Notes: generated from the sequence alone by a model not told the origin. A stretch of DNA of 64,000 nucleotides from Bradyrhizobium embrapense (GCF_001189235.2 NZ_LFIP02000004.1:124001-188000); one strand, 5' to 3'; counted from the first letter of the stretch, positions 1 through 9,700 are shown. Numbers and translations: made by a program.

Positions 1-570
1 GAAGGCGGATTCGACCGCCCGCATCGTGGTTCCCGAGATGATCTGCTGCATCGGCGCGGTTTCGATGGCCGGCGGTTCTCGCTCTCGAGCCGGTTCTCGC
101 ATCGGCTCCGGCGCCCGCGTGCGGGCTTCCGTGAACACGACATCGTCCTGCGGCTCGACCTTGCGGAACGACGGTGTGGCCGCCGGCTCCGGCAGCGCCA
201 TGTCGTCGGTGAGCTCGAATACGTCGGCTTCGGGCTGCGGCGATGGCCGGATGTCGGCCGCGGGCGTCGCCTCGTCGAGGCTGGCGAGCAGTGAGTCGAT
301 GTCGTCCTGACTGTTGCTGGCCGGCGCTGGCGCAGGCGGCGGTGATTTTGGCGCTGACGCTGCGGCCTTCGCGGCCGGGGGCGCTGCGGGCGGCGGGCTT
401 TTCATTGCGGGCTTGGCTGCTGGTGGCGGCTCGACTTTCGGCGGCGGTGCAGCGGCAGAAGCAGGTTTCTCGGCCGCGGCTGGCTTCGCCTCGTCATCGG
501 CGATGATGCGACGGATCGACGCCAGAATCTCCTCCATCGAGGGCTCTTGGACCTTCGCAGGTTGCGTCAT
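1..570 (-). CDS. popZ: PopZ/DUF2497 family protein (C-terminal part outside window)
   Basis: The reverse strand carries an uninterrupted frame of 190 codons from an ATG at 570, preceded by GGAG about 6 bases upstream, running off the window edge. It begins MTQPAKVQEPSMEEILASIR and continues with RRIIADDEA, the conserved N-terminal helix of the DUF2497/PopZ family. A long Pro/Ala-rich acidic linker follows (roughly residues 30-170), typical of the disordered middle of PopZ. In Caulobacter PopZ forms polar condensates that anchor the ParB-centromere complex and recruit cell-cycle regulators through this N-terminal helix. The oligomerising C-terminus is not visible, so length and intactness cannot be judged. 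Family assignment is firm; the polar organising role is inferred. Confidence 0.85.
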   Translation of the reverse strand, partial: MTQPAKVQEPSMEEILASIRRIIADDEAKPAAAEKPASAAAPPPKVEPPPAAKPAMKSPPPAAPPAAKAAASAPKSPPPAPAPASNSQDDIDSLLASLDEATPAADIRPSPQPEADVFELTDDMALPEPAATPSFRKVEPQDDVVFTEARTRAPEPMREPAREREPPAIETAPMQQIISGTTMRAVESAF

Positions 571-904
571 CTCCGACTCCACATCGAAACTTATTTTACA
601 TCAAGCCCGAGAGGATTCGCCGGTTCCGAAGAAGCGCGCGGAGATTTTCATTGCTCCCGCCCGACTTGTCCCCAGATCAAGCCCGCCCGAGGCCTTGTGC
701 AAGCTTCGTGTCGCCCAATGCAGCGTGGTTACAGGTGGCCTCGCACCTGTCATCACGCCATGCCGGCTCGCCGCGAATCGCCTTGCTGCCCGATAAAACG
801 GTATGTCAGGCCATTTATCGATTGCAAGCAAACGCGCCAGTCTGTGGTCCTGATTAGCTCAGAACCACAAACATGGCGCGACAGGCGACGATGACGTGAA
901 GTGT
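571..904. other. Non-coding region between popZ and the tolC-like gene
   Basis: No convincing gene in either strand. It should hold the popZ promoter. Two dyads are visible: ACAGGTG/CACCTGT at 731-750 (7-bp arms, 6-base loop) and the hairpin at 843-869 listed separately. Confidence 0.5.
843..869 (-). terminator. Terminator-like hairpin downstream of the TolC-family gene
   Basis: TGTGGT-C-CTGA pairs with TCAG-A-ACCACA around a 5-base loop (one mismatch in a 10-bp stem). It lies about 35 bases beyond the stop codon of the TolC-family gene. There is no T-run, so factor-independent termination is uncertain. Confidence 0.35.
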
Positions 905-2305
905 TTAGCGACCGTCGGGCGTGCGTACGCCGGCCCAGTTGTCGCGCACCTGCTGATAATGCACGGTGGGATCATAGACGTTGGTCGAAAGACCCATCAC
1001 CTGCGGTGACAGCCGGCCAACGGCTGCCAGCACATTATACGACGCAACAACACGGTCGTGCTGCGCGGTCACTAGCGCGTTGCGCGCGTTGACGAGCGCC
1101 TGCTGCGCATTCAGCACGTCGAGCGTGGTGCGCTGACCGGCCTTGGCCTCTTCGCGCACGCCGTTCAGCGCGATTTCGGACGCGGTCACCTGCGCCTGCG
1201 CCGACGCGACCTGCGACTTGCCGGCGACCAGCTGGCCCCATGCGGTGACGACATTGGCGCGTGCCTGATCCCTGGTCTGTTCCAGCACCAGACGCTGCTG
1301 CGCCAGCGATTCCTTCGACTGCCGGATCAGCGAATACTCAGCGCCGCCCTGATAGATCGGCACCGACACCTGAACTTGGGCTCCCGCATTGAACAGGCGG
1401 TTCACCGACAATTGTTGCTGGTAGCCTTCGGTCACCGACGCCTGCAACCCGACCGTCGGCAGCAGCGCGCCTTCGGCAACCTTGGTCTGCAGGAAGTTGA
1501 CGTCGACACCGTACATCGCGGACGTGACGTTCGGATTCTGGGTCAGGCTGAGCTCGACCGCGGCCGCAAGCGTCGTCGGCAAGAAGCGATCGACCGGCGA
1601 GCCGGGCGCGAGATTCTGCGGCTCGTTGCCGATGATGCGGCGGAAATTCGACCGCGTCGTCGTCAGGTTCGATTCCGCGGTGAGCTGCTGGGTGCGGCCG
1701 GCAGCAAGCTGCGCTTCGGATTGCGCGACGTCGGTCCGGGTGACCTCACCGACATTGAAGCGGTCCTGGGTCTGCTTCAGCGTCTGCTCCAGTACGCGCG
1801 TGTTGCTGCGCTGAACCTCGACGATCGCCGCATCGCGGAGATAGTCCATATAGATCGTGGCGGCGTTCAGGATTACGGTCTGTTCGAGCACGCGCAGACC
1901 TTCGCGTGCCGACGACACCTGGCTTTCGGCCGCGCGCACCTTATGCGGGGTCTGCGCATTGTACAGCGACTGGTTCACCGTCAGACCCGCGCTGGCCGGA
2001 GTTTGGGTGCCGTGGATCGAATCCTTGATGCCCGTCGGCTGCTGGTCGGAGTACTGATATCCGCCACTTACGGTTAGTGCGGCCCGCGGACGATAGCCCG
2101 AGAGCGCCTGGGGAACGTTTTCGTCGGTCGCCCTCACCAGCGCGCGCTGCGCATTGAGCTGGGGGTTATTCTGGTAGGACCGCACCAGCGCGGCCTCGAT
2201 AGTATCGGCGAGCGCGGGCACGGGGCCCATCTCTGCCAACAGAAGGACGGCAGTCGCAGCCGCGGTGATAGCCTTCACCCCACGCATCCCCGGTAATCCA
2301 ATCAT
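905..2305 (-). CDS. TolC family outer membrane protein
   Basis: Encodes about 466 residues from the ATG at 2305; an in-frame TTG at 2329 would add 8. A signal peptide ends near VPALA-DTIEAAL. Two repeated halves of alpha-helical coiled-coil character follow, with TolC-type features: SYQNNPQLNAQRA near the N-terminus, RTDVAQSEAQLAAG in the first repeat and RTTLDVLNAQQALVNARNAL in the second. This is the trimeric outer-membrane channel used by type I secretion and RND pumps. Its own inner-membrane partner is not adjacent; the RND operon 12 kb away has its own channel. It probably serves a type I secretion or efflux system elsewhere. A Pcm-like gene lies upstream on the same strand with about 200 bases between. 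Confidence 0.9.
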   Translation of the reverse strand: MIGLPGMRGVKAITAAATAVLLLAEMGPVPALADTIEAALVRSYQNNPQLNAQRALVRATDENVPQALSGYRPRAALTVSGGYQYSDQQPTGIKDSIHGTQTPASAGLTVNQSLYNAQTPHKVRAAESQVSSAREGLRVLEQTVILNAATIYMDYLRDAAIVEVQRSNTRVLEQTLKQTQDRFNVGEVTRTDVAQSEAQLAAGRTQQLTAESNLTTTRSNFRRIIGNEPQNLAPGSPVDRFLPTTLAAAVELSLTQNPNVTSAMYGVDVNFLQTKVAEGALLPTVGLQASVTEGYQQQLSVNRLFNAGAQVQVSVPIYQGGAEYSLIRQSKESLAQQRLVLEQTRDQARANVVTAWGQLVAGKSQVASAQAQVTASEIALNGVREEAKAGQRTTLDVLNAQQALVNARNALVTAQHDRVVASYNVLAAVGRLSPQVMGLSTNVYDPTVHYQQVRDNWAGVRTPDGR

Positions 2306-2502
2306 TGTAGTCGCCGTCTCCACACGCAAGTCAGTTCCGGCGGTCGCTTCAGACGAAGTGAGTCCCGCCTCACCTTAGTCCGCAGCTAAGGGCAACGGAA
2401 CTACCCCGCAACGGAACACGGCGGAAACTCTTCACATGGGGCAAACGGGCCACACTTCTGATTCGGAACGGGATTTTATCAGGCGGTGCAGCGCGGTGGC
2501 GG

Positions 2503-3168
2503 TCAGAAGACGAAGGCCGGAACCCGCTCGAGCCCGGGCAGCACGGGGGCGGTGGCGTCGAACAGCTCGCGATGTCCGAAATCCCCGTGGGAGCGGGTCA
2601 CGATGGTCGCGCGCGGCGGTGGCGTCAGGCCGAATACCCCGACCAACCGGCCCCCCTCCTGGAGCTGGCCGAACAGTCCGGTCGGGATAATCTCGGTCGC
2701 GCCGTTGAGGACGATGACGTCATATGGCGCGCCGGCGGCATCACCGTCGGCAGCGGCTGCGGTCTTGACGGTCACGTTCTGGATGCCGAGCTGGACGAAC
2801 ACGGCCGAGGCCTTGCCGGCAAGGGCCGGATCGCTCTCGGTAGCGCTGACCTCTGCGGCAAAGCGGGCCACGATGGCGGCTGCGTAGCCGGTCGCGCAGC
2901 CGACGAGCAGGACGCGGTCGGTCGCCTTGATCTCGGCGGCTTGCAGCATCTTGGCGAGCAGCGCCGGCTTGATCAGGCAGCGCCTGTCCGCGCCGCCCTC
3001 GGTGACGTCGAGATCGAGGTCCAGATAGGCCAGCGCCTGCTTGCTGGCCGGCACGAACACCTCGCGCGGCACCGTCAGCATGGCTTCGAGAATACGATCA
3101 TCGGTCACGTCGCTCGGACGCACTTGGCCATCCACCATGTACTGGCGCGCAGTCGAAAAACCGGTCAT
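2503..3168 (-). CDS. Protein-L-isoaspartate O-methyltransferase family protein (divergent)
   Basis: A 221-residue class I SAM-dependent methyltransferase. The start ATG at 3168 is chosen because AGGG lies 9-10 bases upstream and the protein then begins MTGFSTARQYMVDGQVRP, the usual N-terminus of alphaproteobacterial members; upstream in-frame extension has no coding character. QVRPSDVTDDRILEAM and PREVFVP match the Pcm family, and VLLVGCATGYAAAI is a SAM-binding motif I in which the usual second Gly is Ala. Pcm repairs isoaspartyl damage, but this short branch commonly found upstream of tolC-like genes lacks clear evidence of that activity. Substrate is unknown. The shared strand with the TolC gene suggests, but does not prove, co-transcription. 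Confidence 0.85.
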   Translation of the reverse strand: MTGFSTARQYMVDGQVRPSDVTDDRILEAMLTVPREVFVPASKQALAYLDLDLDVTEGGADRRCLIKPALLAKMLQAAEIKATDRVLLVGCATGYAAAIVARFAAEVSATESDPALAGKASAVFVQLGIQNVTVKTAAAADGDAAGAPYDVIVLNGATEIIPTGLFGQLQEGGRLVGVFGLTPPPRATIVTRSHGDFGHRELFDATAPVLPGLERVPAFVF

Positions 3169-3289
3169 TGGCGGGACCCTGCAAGTCGCGGCATTGCCGC
3201 TGGAGAAGCTAGAACAGGGCCATCTTTTGGAACAAGCTCCGCCAAAACGCAACATGGCGTTGGGGTGCAAGATGCGCTCGCAACGCGTT

Positions 3290-3469
3290 CTATTCGATCG
3301 TGACTGCAAGCCGGCCGATCAGGCGGGCCACTTCATCGAGATGCTCGGAATCGTGCTCCTCGACGGCCCTTGCGAGCCGGCGGACACACTCATCGTCGCT
3401 GATGTCGGGAGCATCGCTCGGAACAAGCGTCGGCTGTGGCATCGACAGGTCGATCAGGTTAATGGCCAT
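3290..3469 (-). CDS. Small hypothetical protein (59 aa)
   Basis: ATG at 3469 is preceded at ideal distance by GAGGTGA, a strong ribosome-binding site. A GTG three codons further upstream overlaps that site and is less likely. The product begins MAINLIDLSMPQPTLVPSD and is acidic and helical (DDECVRRLARAVEEHD). No domain recognised. It lies 120 bases upstream of the Pcm-like gene on the same strand, so it may be first in that transcript. Confidence 0.6.
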   Translation of the reverse strand: MAINLIDLSMPQPTLVPSDAPDISDDECVRRLARAVEEHDSEHLDEVARLIGRLAVTIE

Positions 3470-3591
3470 CAGAATCACCTCTCAAGACCCGGCGCAACAA
3501 AGTGTCCGCGGTTATTGAGTCGATTTGACGACGACTTTTGTCTGCCCGTTACGGGCCACAGGCTTGTGATAGGTGATGATGGAGCCAGAAC

Positions 3592-3666
3592 TGGCTCCCC
3601 GGGCTGGATTCGAACCAGCGACCATTCGATTAACAGTCGAATGCTCTACCGCTGAGCTACCGAGGA
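3592..3666 (-). tRNA. tRNA-Asn (GTT)
   Basis: Reading the reverse strand, TCCTCGG pairs with CCGGGGA (acceptor). The D arm GTAGCTCAGCGGTAGAGC, anticodon loop CTGTTAA (anticodon GTT), T arm GGTTCGAATCC, discriminator G and an encoded CCA are all present. Length is 75 bases. No integrase or duplicated 3' end is seen nearby, so it is not a marked island junction. Confidence 0.97.
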
Positions 3667-4102
3667 ATAGGCGAACAAAGCGTTCGCGAGCGGGCAGCGT
3701 ATAACAAAGCCTTTCGGCCTTGCAAAGAACCAAATGGGTCTCCGGCGAAACTTTAGCGGGGGACGGTAAACCCCTGCGGTACAAGGCTTTGCCGGCGTTC
3801 CAAGGCGATGCAGGCCTGTCCCGGCTGTCCCGCTACCGGCGCTGCGGGCGTCCGGAAACACCGCCGACGCCGCCATTTCGCCGCGCCGCCGATTCTTCCG
3901 CGGCCCCCGCCCAGCCTCTGACGTCAATTCCGGGACGAACGAGGTGGTCTTGGTACCGGGGTCGTACGCAATACAGGCAGTGCCGGCATAGACTTCATTG
4001 AAAATCTCCAGGCAGTCAGCCGCACATCGGCGTGCGGCGTCACCTCCTTAGCGATCGTGCTGCGCGAGTACAGATCGTGCACAAACTGCGAAGCATTTTC
4101 GT
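3667..4102. other. Non-coding region between tRNA-Asn and DUF1772 gene
   Basis: About 435 bases with no supported gene; open frames here are short and compositionally biased. It contains the tRNA-Asn promoter region (right of 3666) and a 7-bp perfect hairpin GCCGCAC/GTGCGGC at 4019-4038 that could end the DUF1772 transcript. Confidence 0.5.
4019..4038 (-). terminator. Possible terminator hairpin after DUF1772 gene
   Basis: Perfect inverted repeat GCCGCAC (4019-4025) and GTGCGGC (4032-4038) with a 6-base loop, about 65 bases past the DUF1772 stop. No T-tract follows, so this is tentative. Confidence 0.3.
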
Positions 4103-4597
4103 TCAGAAGCGCGATCGCGCGGCGATGGCGACAATGAACAGCGCCGTCGCCGCAAGCGAGGCGATGGTCCGCACGTGGTTCCAGAAGGTCCAGTCCGTCA
4201 GATAGCGCGCCCAGACCCGGGCGGCCGCGGTGCTCGCGGGATCTGTGGCCGCAAGCTGATCGTTCAGCGGCACGTTGAAGACGGCCGTGACGACGAACAT
4301 CCCGACGACATAGACGATGCCGCCGCAGATCATCGCAAGCGCGCCCGGCTCCTGCCATCGCAGCCCGCCGAGCACGACCAGCCCGGCGCAAGACAGCGTG
4401 GTGCCGAGGAAGACCGGCATGAACAGCGAGCGGACGATGTGGACATCGATCGCGTTCATCGCCGAGATGCCGGCCGCCTGATCGATGCGGCCGAGCGCGG
4501 TCATGACGAACGCCGAGAACGCGAAATAGACGCCGGCAAGCAGGCCGCAGCCCAGCGCGGAGAACCACAGCAACCCCGAGGTCAGGATATTGCGCAT
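4103..4597 (-). CDS. DUF1772 (anthrone oxygenase-like) membrane protein
   Basis: A 164-residue integral membrane protein. ATG at 4597 is chosen because GAGGAGGGG sits just upstream; a longer frame reaches into the operator. Four hydrophobic segments are visible (about residues 8-30, 55-80, 85-110, 140-162), with the DUF1772 pattern FSAFVMTALGRI and VPLNDQLAATDP. Relatives are annotated as anthrone oxygenase-like, but most bacterial members have no known reaction. Divergent from a TetR-family gene, with the operator-like palindrome between them, so it is very probably the regulator's target. Function is unknown; a role in xenobiotic or quinone handling is speculation. Confidence 0.8.
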   Translation of the reverse strand: MRNILTSGLLWFSALGCGLLAGVYFAFSAFVMTALGRIDQAAGISAMNAIDVHIVRSLFMPVFLGTTLSCAGLVVLGGLRWQEPGALAMICGGIVYVVGMFVVTAVFNVPLNDQLAATDPASTAAARVWARYLTDWTFWNHVRTIASLAATALFIVAIAARSRF

Positions 4598-4624
4598 CGC
4601 CCCTCCTCGAAAAGCGAGAGATAC

Positions 4625-4643
4625 TCGCATTTGTAAAATGCGA
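4625..4643. promoter_or_regulatory. Palindromic operator for the adjacent TetR regulator
   Basis: Perfect 8-bp inverted repeat TCGCATTT-GTA-AAATGCGA lies between the two divergent genes. A second copy of its left half, ACTCTCATATTTG, recurs about 26 bases to the right of ACTCGCATTTG. Position and symmetry are those expected of a TetR dimer site controlling both genes. Confidence 0.7.
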
Positions 4644-4689
4644 TAAACTCTCATATTTGAAACGTCAACCCCGGCTGCGGAGGAGAACG

Positions 4690-5385
4690 ATGGCGAGACG
4701 AAAGGCCCGGCCCGGGGCAGCGGAAAGCGCCGCGCCCGAGGCGGCGGCTGGGGCCGCGCCCGGGGTGAAAGCCCCCCTGCCCAGGTTGGCGCGGCTTGCT
4801 CCGACGCAACAGCGCAGCCGCGAGCGGTTCGAGCGCATCCTCACCTGCGCGACCGAGATCATGACGGAGAAAGGCAGCGAGGCCTTCCGCATGAGCGACA
4901 TCGTCGAGCGCAGCGGCGTCGCATTCGGCTCGCTCTATCAATACTTCCCCGACAAGGCCGCGATCATCGGCACGCTGGCTGAACGACATAACGCCGTCGG
5001 CCGCGATTGCGTCAGGCGCGATCTGGCCGCGGTCTCGTCCGCGCGCGACCTGCACCCGGCGCTATGCCGGATCGTCGACAGTTACTACGAGATGTTCATG
5101 CGCGAGCCTGTCATGCGCGATATCTGGCAGGCGACGCAGGCCGACCGCGCCCTGCAAAAGCTCGATGCAGACGATATGGCCGTGCTCTCCGGCCTGTTGT
5201 CCGACGCGGTCAGGCGGGTTGCGCCCAACATGCCGTCCGCCACCCTCGCCACCTTCTCGGGGCTGACGATGACGCTGATCGCGGCCGCCGTGCGTCACGC
5301 GATCACGCTGCCGCCACGGAAAGCGCGGCAGGTGCTGACGCAATTCAAGACGATGCTGCCGGGCGACCTCGCAGGATGGGCATGA
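4690..5385 (+). CDS. TetR/AcrR family transcriptional regulator
   Basis: A 231-residue repressor. ATG at 4690 follows GGAGGAG; an upstream TTG at 4657 would place the start inside the control region. After an Ala/Pro-rich N-terminal tail of about 40 residues comes the TetR DNA-binding domain: ERILTCATEIMTEKGSEAF, then the helix-turn-helix with SDIVERSGVAFGSLYQYFPDK. The C-terminal two thirds is a helical ligand-binding and dimerisation domain. Divergent from the DUF1772 gene across a perfect palindrome, so it probably represses that gene and itself. The inducer is unknown. Confidence 0.9.
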   Translation: MARRKARPGAAESAAPEAAAGAAPGVKAPLPRLARLAPTQQRSRERFERILTCATEIMTEKGSEAFRMSDIVERSGVAFGSLYQYFPDKAAIIGTLAERHNAVGRDCVRRDLAAVSSARDLHPALCRIVDSYYEMFMREPVMRDIWQATQADRALQKLDADDMAVLSGLLSDAVRRVAPNMPSATLATFSGLTMTLIAAAVRHAITLPPRKARQVLTQFKTMLPGDLAGWA

Positions 5386-5642
5386 CCAGGATGGCACCGG
5401 CGGACCGACGCTTGCGCTGTCACGCCTCTCTAAAATTCCCGCGATATTTGCCCCCTATGAATACTGCCCGGAATTCCGGAAAGAGTTTTTCGCGTTGTGA
5501 TTTGCCTCACACGAGGTGCGGCCGTGCCGACCTAGGTTCTCGAGGAGAATAGCGATCTATTAACCAAAGCGGGCGCCATCGTTCTTTTCATAAAATTCGA
5601 ACGAATCGCTCAATCCGGACCGAAGACAGTTTTGCGACCATG

Positions 5643-5666
5643 GCGCTCTCGAACCTCGGAGAGCGC
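5643..5666 (+). promoter_or_regulatory. Hairpin enclosing the ribosome-binding site of the 60-aa gene
   Basis: GCGCTCTC (5643-5650) pairs perfectly with GAGAGCGC (5659-5666) around an 8-base loop. The right arm contains the only purine-rich ribosome-binding sequence of the following gene and ends one base before its ATG. If transcribed, it would hide the start site. Confidence 0.45.
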
Positions 5667-5667
5667 G

Positions 5668-5850
5668 ATGAGTGAAGTCGAATTTGATCTGTTGCTGGAC
5701 GCCGTGCGTACGGCGATCGCGCCTATTGCTCAGGAGGATTTCGTGGCCCAGCCCTCACCCCGCATTCAGCCGCCGCCGCGCGCCGCCAATGACAACCAGG
5801 CGCCGTGGCCGCTGATTCCGTTTCCTGAAGGCTGGTACGCCGCGAGCTAA
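5668..5850 (+). CDS. Small hypothetical protein (60 aa)
   Basis: Begins MSEVEFDLLLDAVRTAIAPI and ends in a Pro-rich tail with RAANDNQAPWPLIPFPEGW, a tail style common in short rhizobial orphan proteins. No domain recognised. It lies alone between the TetR gene and tRNA-Cys. The ribosome-binding site is held in a perfect hairpin (see separate entry). Translation is plausible but not certain. Confidence 0.5.
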   Translation: MSEVEFDLLLDAVRTAIAPIAQEDFVAQPSPRIQPPPRAANDNQAPWPLIPFPEGWYAAS

Positions 5851-5893
5851 TGCGGTTTCTCACGTATTGGCTGCAAGCTATTGATGAGATGAG

Positions 5894-5967
5894 TGGAGGC
5901 CACGACCAGAATTGAACTGGTGTACACGGTTTTGCAGACCGTTGCGTAACCACTCCGCCACGTGGCC
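5894..5967 (-). tRNA. tRNA-Cys (GCA)
   Basis: Reverse strand: acceptor GGCCACG pairs with CGTGGCC, anticodon loop CTGCAAA gives anticodon GCA, T loop GTTCAATTC, discriminator T, encoded CCA. Length 74 bases. U73 is the expected discriminator of tRNA-Cys. Confidence 0.97.
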
Positions 5968-6021
5968 CCTTGCGGCGCACTTCATATACGCCCTCTCTTC
6001 GATAGGCAACCAATCGCGCAG

Positions 6022-6747
6022 CTAACGCCGGCGCCTCCGGAAGTCCCGCTTCTTCGGTTTTGGCGCCAATTCCAGCATTTTGGCCTGCACTTCGCGGAAT
6101 TTCGCCAGCATCCGCTCGAAACTATCAGTTAACGTTGTGGCGATGTCCGGCCGCTTTTCCAGCCCGGCCAGCAGGATCGCGGCCGCCTCGATGGTGGACA
6201 GGCCGTCGCGCCGGGGTTCCCGGCGCAGCTTGCCGTAGCGCGAGGGCTGCTTCGGTCCGAGAATCACCCGCTGGCACTTCAGCATCCAGGCATTGCGCCA
6301 CCACAGCGCCTTGGCCTGGCTCCAGGTGCCGTCAAGCAGCACGATGCCCTCGATGTCGGAGAGGATGGCGCGCTGGTGCGGCTCCAACTCACCCTTGCGG
6401 TTGATCGCGACGATCTCGGCGTCGGTTTCGAGATCCTCGACCTTGGCCGAGCCGAGATAGAGCACCGCCCAGCGCGACGGATCTGGCACCGGCCGGCCGA
6501 GTGCCTTGGCAAGGCTCGGCCAGGACAGCCCGATCCGCACCACGGCGTTCTCGAAATGCCGTGCCAGCAGCCGCGCGGTGCCGAGCGCCCTGTCCTGCTC
6601 CTGCGGATGGATCAGGATCAGCAGCTGGATCCGGCTTTTGACCGGCGTGACGCTGTCGCAGATGCACAACGGCATCGGCTTGCCGCAATGCGGGCACTCT
6701 GGGATCTCGCTGACGAGGTCGGTCTTTGTTTCGGTCGGTTCGGCCAT
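6022..6747 (-). CDS. DTW-domain tRNA-uridine aminocarboxypropyltransferase
   Basis: 241 residues. A zinc-ribbon-like head carries C18-x2-C21-x6-C28-x-C30. The DTW-family signature appears as LLDGTWSQAK at residues 137-146, here DGTW rather than the more usual DxTW. The DTW/TDD family transfers the aminocarboxypropyl group of SAM to uridine in tRNA (acp3U formation). The C-terminus is strongly basic (KPKKRDFRRRRR), consistent with RNA binding. It lies just downstream of the RND operon on the same strand with only about 37 bases between, so it may be in its transcript, although no functional link is evident. The tRNA position modified cannot be read from sequence. Confidence 0.88.
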   Translation of the reverse strand: MAEPTETKTDLVSEIPECPHCGKPMPLCICDSVTPVKSRIQLLILIHPQEQDRALGTARLLARHFENAVVRIGLSWPSLAKALGRPVPDPSRWAVLYLGSAKVEDLETDAEIVAINRKGELEPHQRAILSDIEGIVLLDGTWSQAKALWWRNAWMLKCQRVILGPKQPSRYGKLRREPRRDGLSTIEAAAILLAGLEKRPDIATTLTDSFERMLAKFREVQAKMLELAPKPKKRDFRRRRR

Positions 6748-6784
6748 CGCTTCGCTATACGCGTGCGGAGCCGTTCAATCCAAC

Positions 6785-9700
6785 CTATTCCGCCGGCGCG
6801 TGCACGCCTGAAGGCTCGCGGCGCCGGCGCAGCCGGTCGATCAGCAGATAGATCACCGGCGTGGTGTAGAGCGTCAGGATCTGCGACACGAACAGGCCGC
6901 CGATGATGGTGATGCCGAGCGGCCGGCGCAGCTCGGTGCCCGGGCCGGTCGCGATGACCAGCGGAATGCCGGCGAACAGCGCAGCCATGGTCGTCATCAG
7001 GATCGGGCGGAAACGCGCCCGGCAGGCCTCGAAGATCGCATCGCGCGACGACAGCCCCTGATGCCGCTCGGCCTCGAGCGCGAAGTCGACCATCATGATG
7101 CCGTTCTTCTTGACGATGCCGATCAAGAGGATGATGCCGACGAAGGCGATGACCGTCAGCGGCGTGTCGGTCACCTGCAGCGCCAGCAAGGCGCCGAGGC
7201 CGGCCGACGGCAGTGTCGAGATGATCGTGATCGGATGCGCCAGGCTCTCGTAGAGCACCCCCAGCACGATATACATCGCGATCAGCGCGCCGAGGATCAG
7301 CAGCGGCTGCCGCCCGCTGGTCTTGTTGAAGTCGCCGGCGTTGCCGTCGAAGCTGCCGCGGATGCCCTCGGGCATGTGCAGCTCGTTCACTGCCTGCTGG
7401 ATGTTCGTGGTGGCGACCTCCAGCGGTACGTCCGGCAGCAGGTTGAACGACACTGTGGTCGAGGGGAAGCCGCCGGAGTGAAACACCGCCAGCGCCGACA
7501 GACCGCGCTGGTAGTGCACGAGCGCCGACAGCGGCACCTGCACGTCGTTGGCGCCCGCGACGTAGATGCGCTCGAGGTTCGACGGGTCGCTCTGGAATTT
7601 CGGGTCGATCTCGAGCACCACCACGTACTGGTTGCGCTGGGTGTAGATGTACGAGATCTGGCGCTGCGAGAACGCGTTGTTGAGCGCGTTGTCGATGTCC
7701 TGGACCCGGACGCCGAGGCTGGAGGCGATCTTGCGGTCGATCACGAGGTTGAGCTGCAGGCCGCCGGGATCGCGGTCGGCGGAGACATCAGTGATGCCCT
7801 CCACCGTCTCCATGCGCTTGGCGACGAGCGGCGCCCATTTCTGCAACAGGTCGAGATCGGTCGAGGCGAGCGTGTACTGGTAGTCGGAATCGCTCTGCCG
7901 GCCGCCGGTGCGGATGTCCTGGGCAGCGAACATGAACAGGCGGATGCCCGGCACCATGAACAGGTTGCGGCGCAACCGGTCGATCACCTGCGCGGTCGAC
8001 AGGCCTCCCCGCTCCTCCGGGGACTTCAGGCTGATGAACATGGTGCCGCGGTTGGAGGTGGCGCCGCCCGGGCCGCCGCCGGAGCCGACCGAGGAGCCGA
8101 TGCCGGCGACCGCGGGGTCTGCCATCACGATATCGGCGAGCCGCTGCTGAAGCTGGAGCATCGACTGGAACGAGATATCCGCCGAGGCCCGGGTCGCGCC
8201 GATCACGAAGCCGCTGTCGTCGGTCGGGAAATAGCCCTTCGGCGTCTTGATGTAGAGCGTCACCGTGAGCGCGACGGTGGCAAAGAACACCACAAGTGTC
8301 AGGAACGGATAGCCGAGCACGATCCGCAGGGTCGACGCATAGAACGCCACGACCCGCGATAGCGTGCCCTCGAGGACGCGATCGTACCAGGTGGCGCGAT
8401 CCGAGGTCGCCTCCTTGATGTAGTGCGCGCAAATCATCGGGGTGATCGTCACCGACACCAGGGTCGACACGATGATCGCAAACGTCAGCGTCAACGAGAA
8501 CTCGCGCAGCAGGCGGCCGACGATGCCGTCCATGAAGATCAGCGGCGTGAAGGCCGCGATCAGCGACAGCGAGATCGACAGCACCGTGAAGCCGATCTGC
8601 TTGGCGCCTTCGACCGCGGCCGGATACGGCGCCATGCCCTGCTCGAGATTGCGGTACATGTTCTCGATCATCACGATGGCGTCGTCGACCACGAAGCCGA
8701 CCGAGATCGCGAGCGCCATCAGCGACAGATTGTCAATCGAGAAGCCGGCGAGCCACATCCCAGCGCAGGTTCCGGCCAGCGCCAGCGGCACCGAGACGCC
8801 GGCGGCGATCGTCGGCACGATCCGGCGCAGGAACACGAACACCACGACCATCACAAGTCCGGCGGTCGCCAGCAGCGTGAACTGCATGTCCTGGACGCTG
8901 GCGCGGATCGTTCCGGTACGATCGACCAGGGTCGAGATCTCGACGCCGGCCGGAATCCACTGCTTCAGTTCCGGCAGCATCCTGCGCACGCCGTCGACGG
9001 TATCGATGACGTTGGCGTCGCCCTGCTTGGTGATCTGGATCAGCACCGCCGGCTGCTTGTTGAACCAGGCGATCGAGCGCGAGTTGCGGACCGAGTCCTC
9101 GACCTCCGCAACGTCCGAGAGGCGGACGAAATTGCCGTTCGAGCTCTTGATGATGATGTCGCGGAACTCGGCCGCGGTGCGCATCTGCTTGTTGATCGAA
9201 AGCGTCTCGCTCAGCCGGTCGCCGTTGAAGATGCCGACCGGGCCCAGCGGATTGGCATTGATAATCGCTAGACGGACGTCGTCGGTTGCGATCCCGGCGT
9301 TAGCCAGCGACACCGGATTGAGCGCGATCCGCACCGCCGGCTGGTCGGCGCCGCTGACCGTCACCTCGCCGACCCCCGGCACCTGCGAGATCCGCTGCGC
9401 CAGCACGGTGTCGGCAACGTCGTACATCGCGCTGGTCGAGATCGTCTTCGAGGTCAACGCCAGCACGAACACCGGCGCCGCGGCCGGATTGGACTTGCGG
9501 AACTTGGGTAGCGACGGCAGGTCGCTCGGCAAGTCCGCGAGCGAGGCGTTGATCGCGGCCTGCACGTCGCGCGCGGCGCGGTCGATGTCGCGGCCGATCG
9601 AGAACTGCACCTGGATGCTGGTGGTGCCGAGCGAGCTCGTCGAGGTGATCTGGTCGACGCCCGAAATGGTGCCGAGCTTGCGCTCCAGCGGCGCGGCGAC

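Noticed and set aside
601..831. 76-codon minus-strand frame between popZ and the tolC-like gene
   Set aside because: No ribosome-binding site and unlike real proteins in composition; probably popZ leader DNA.
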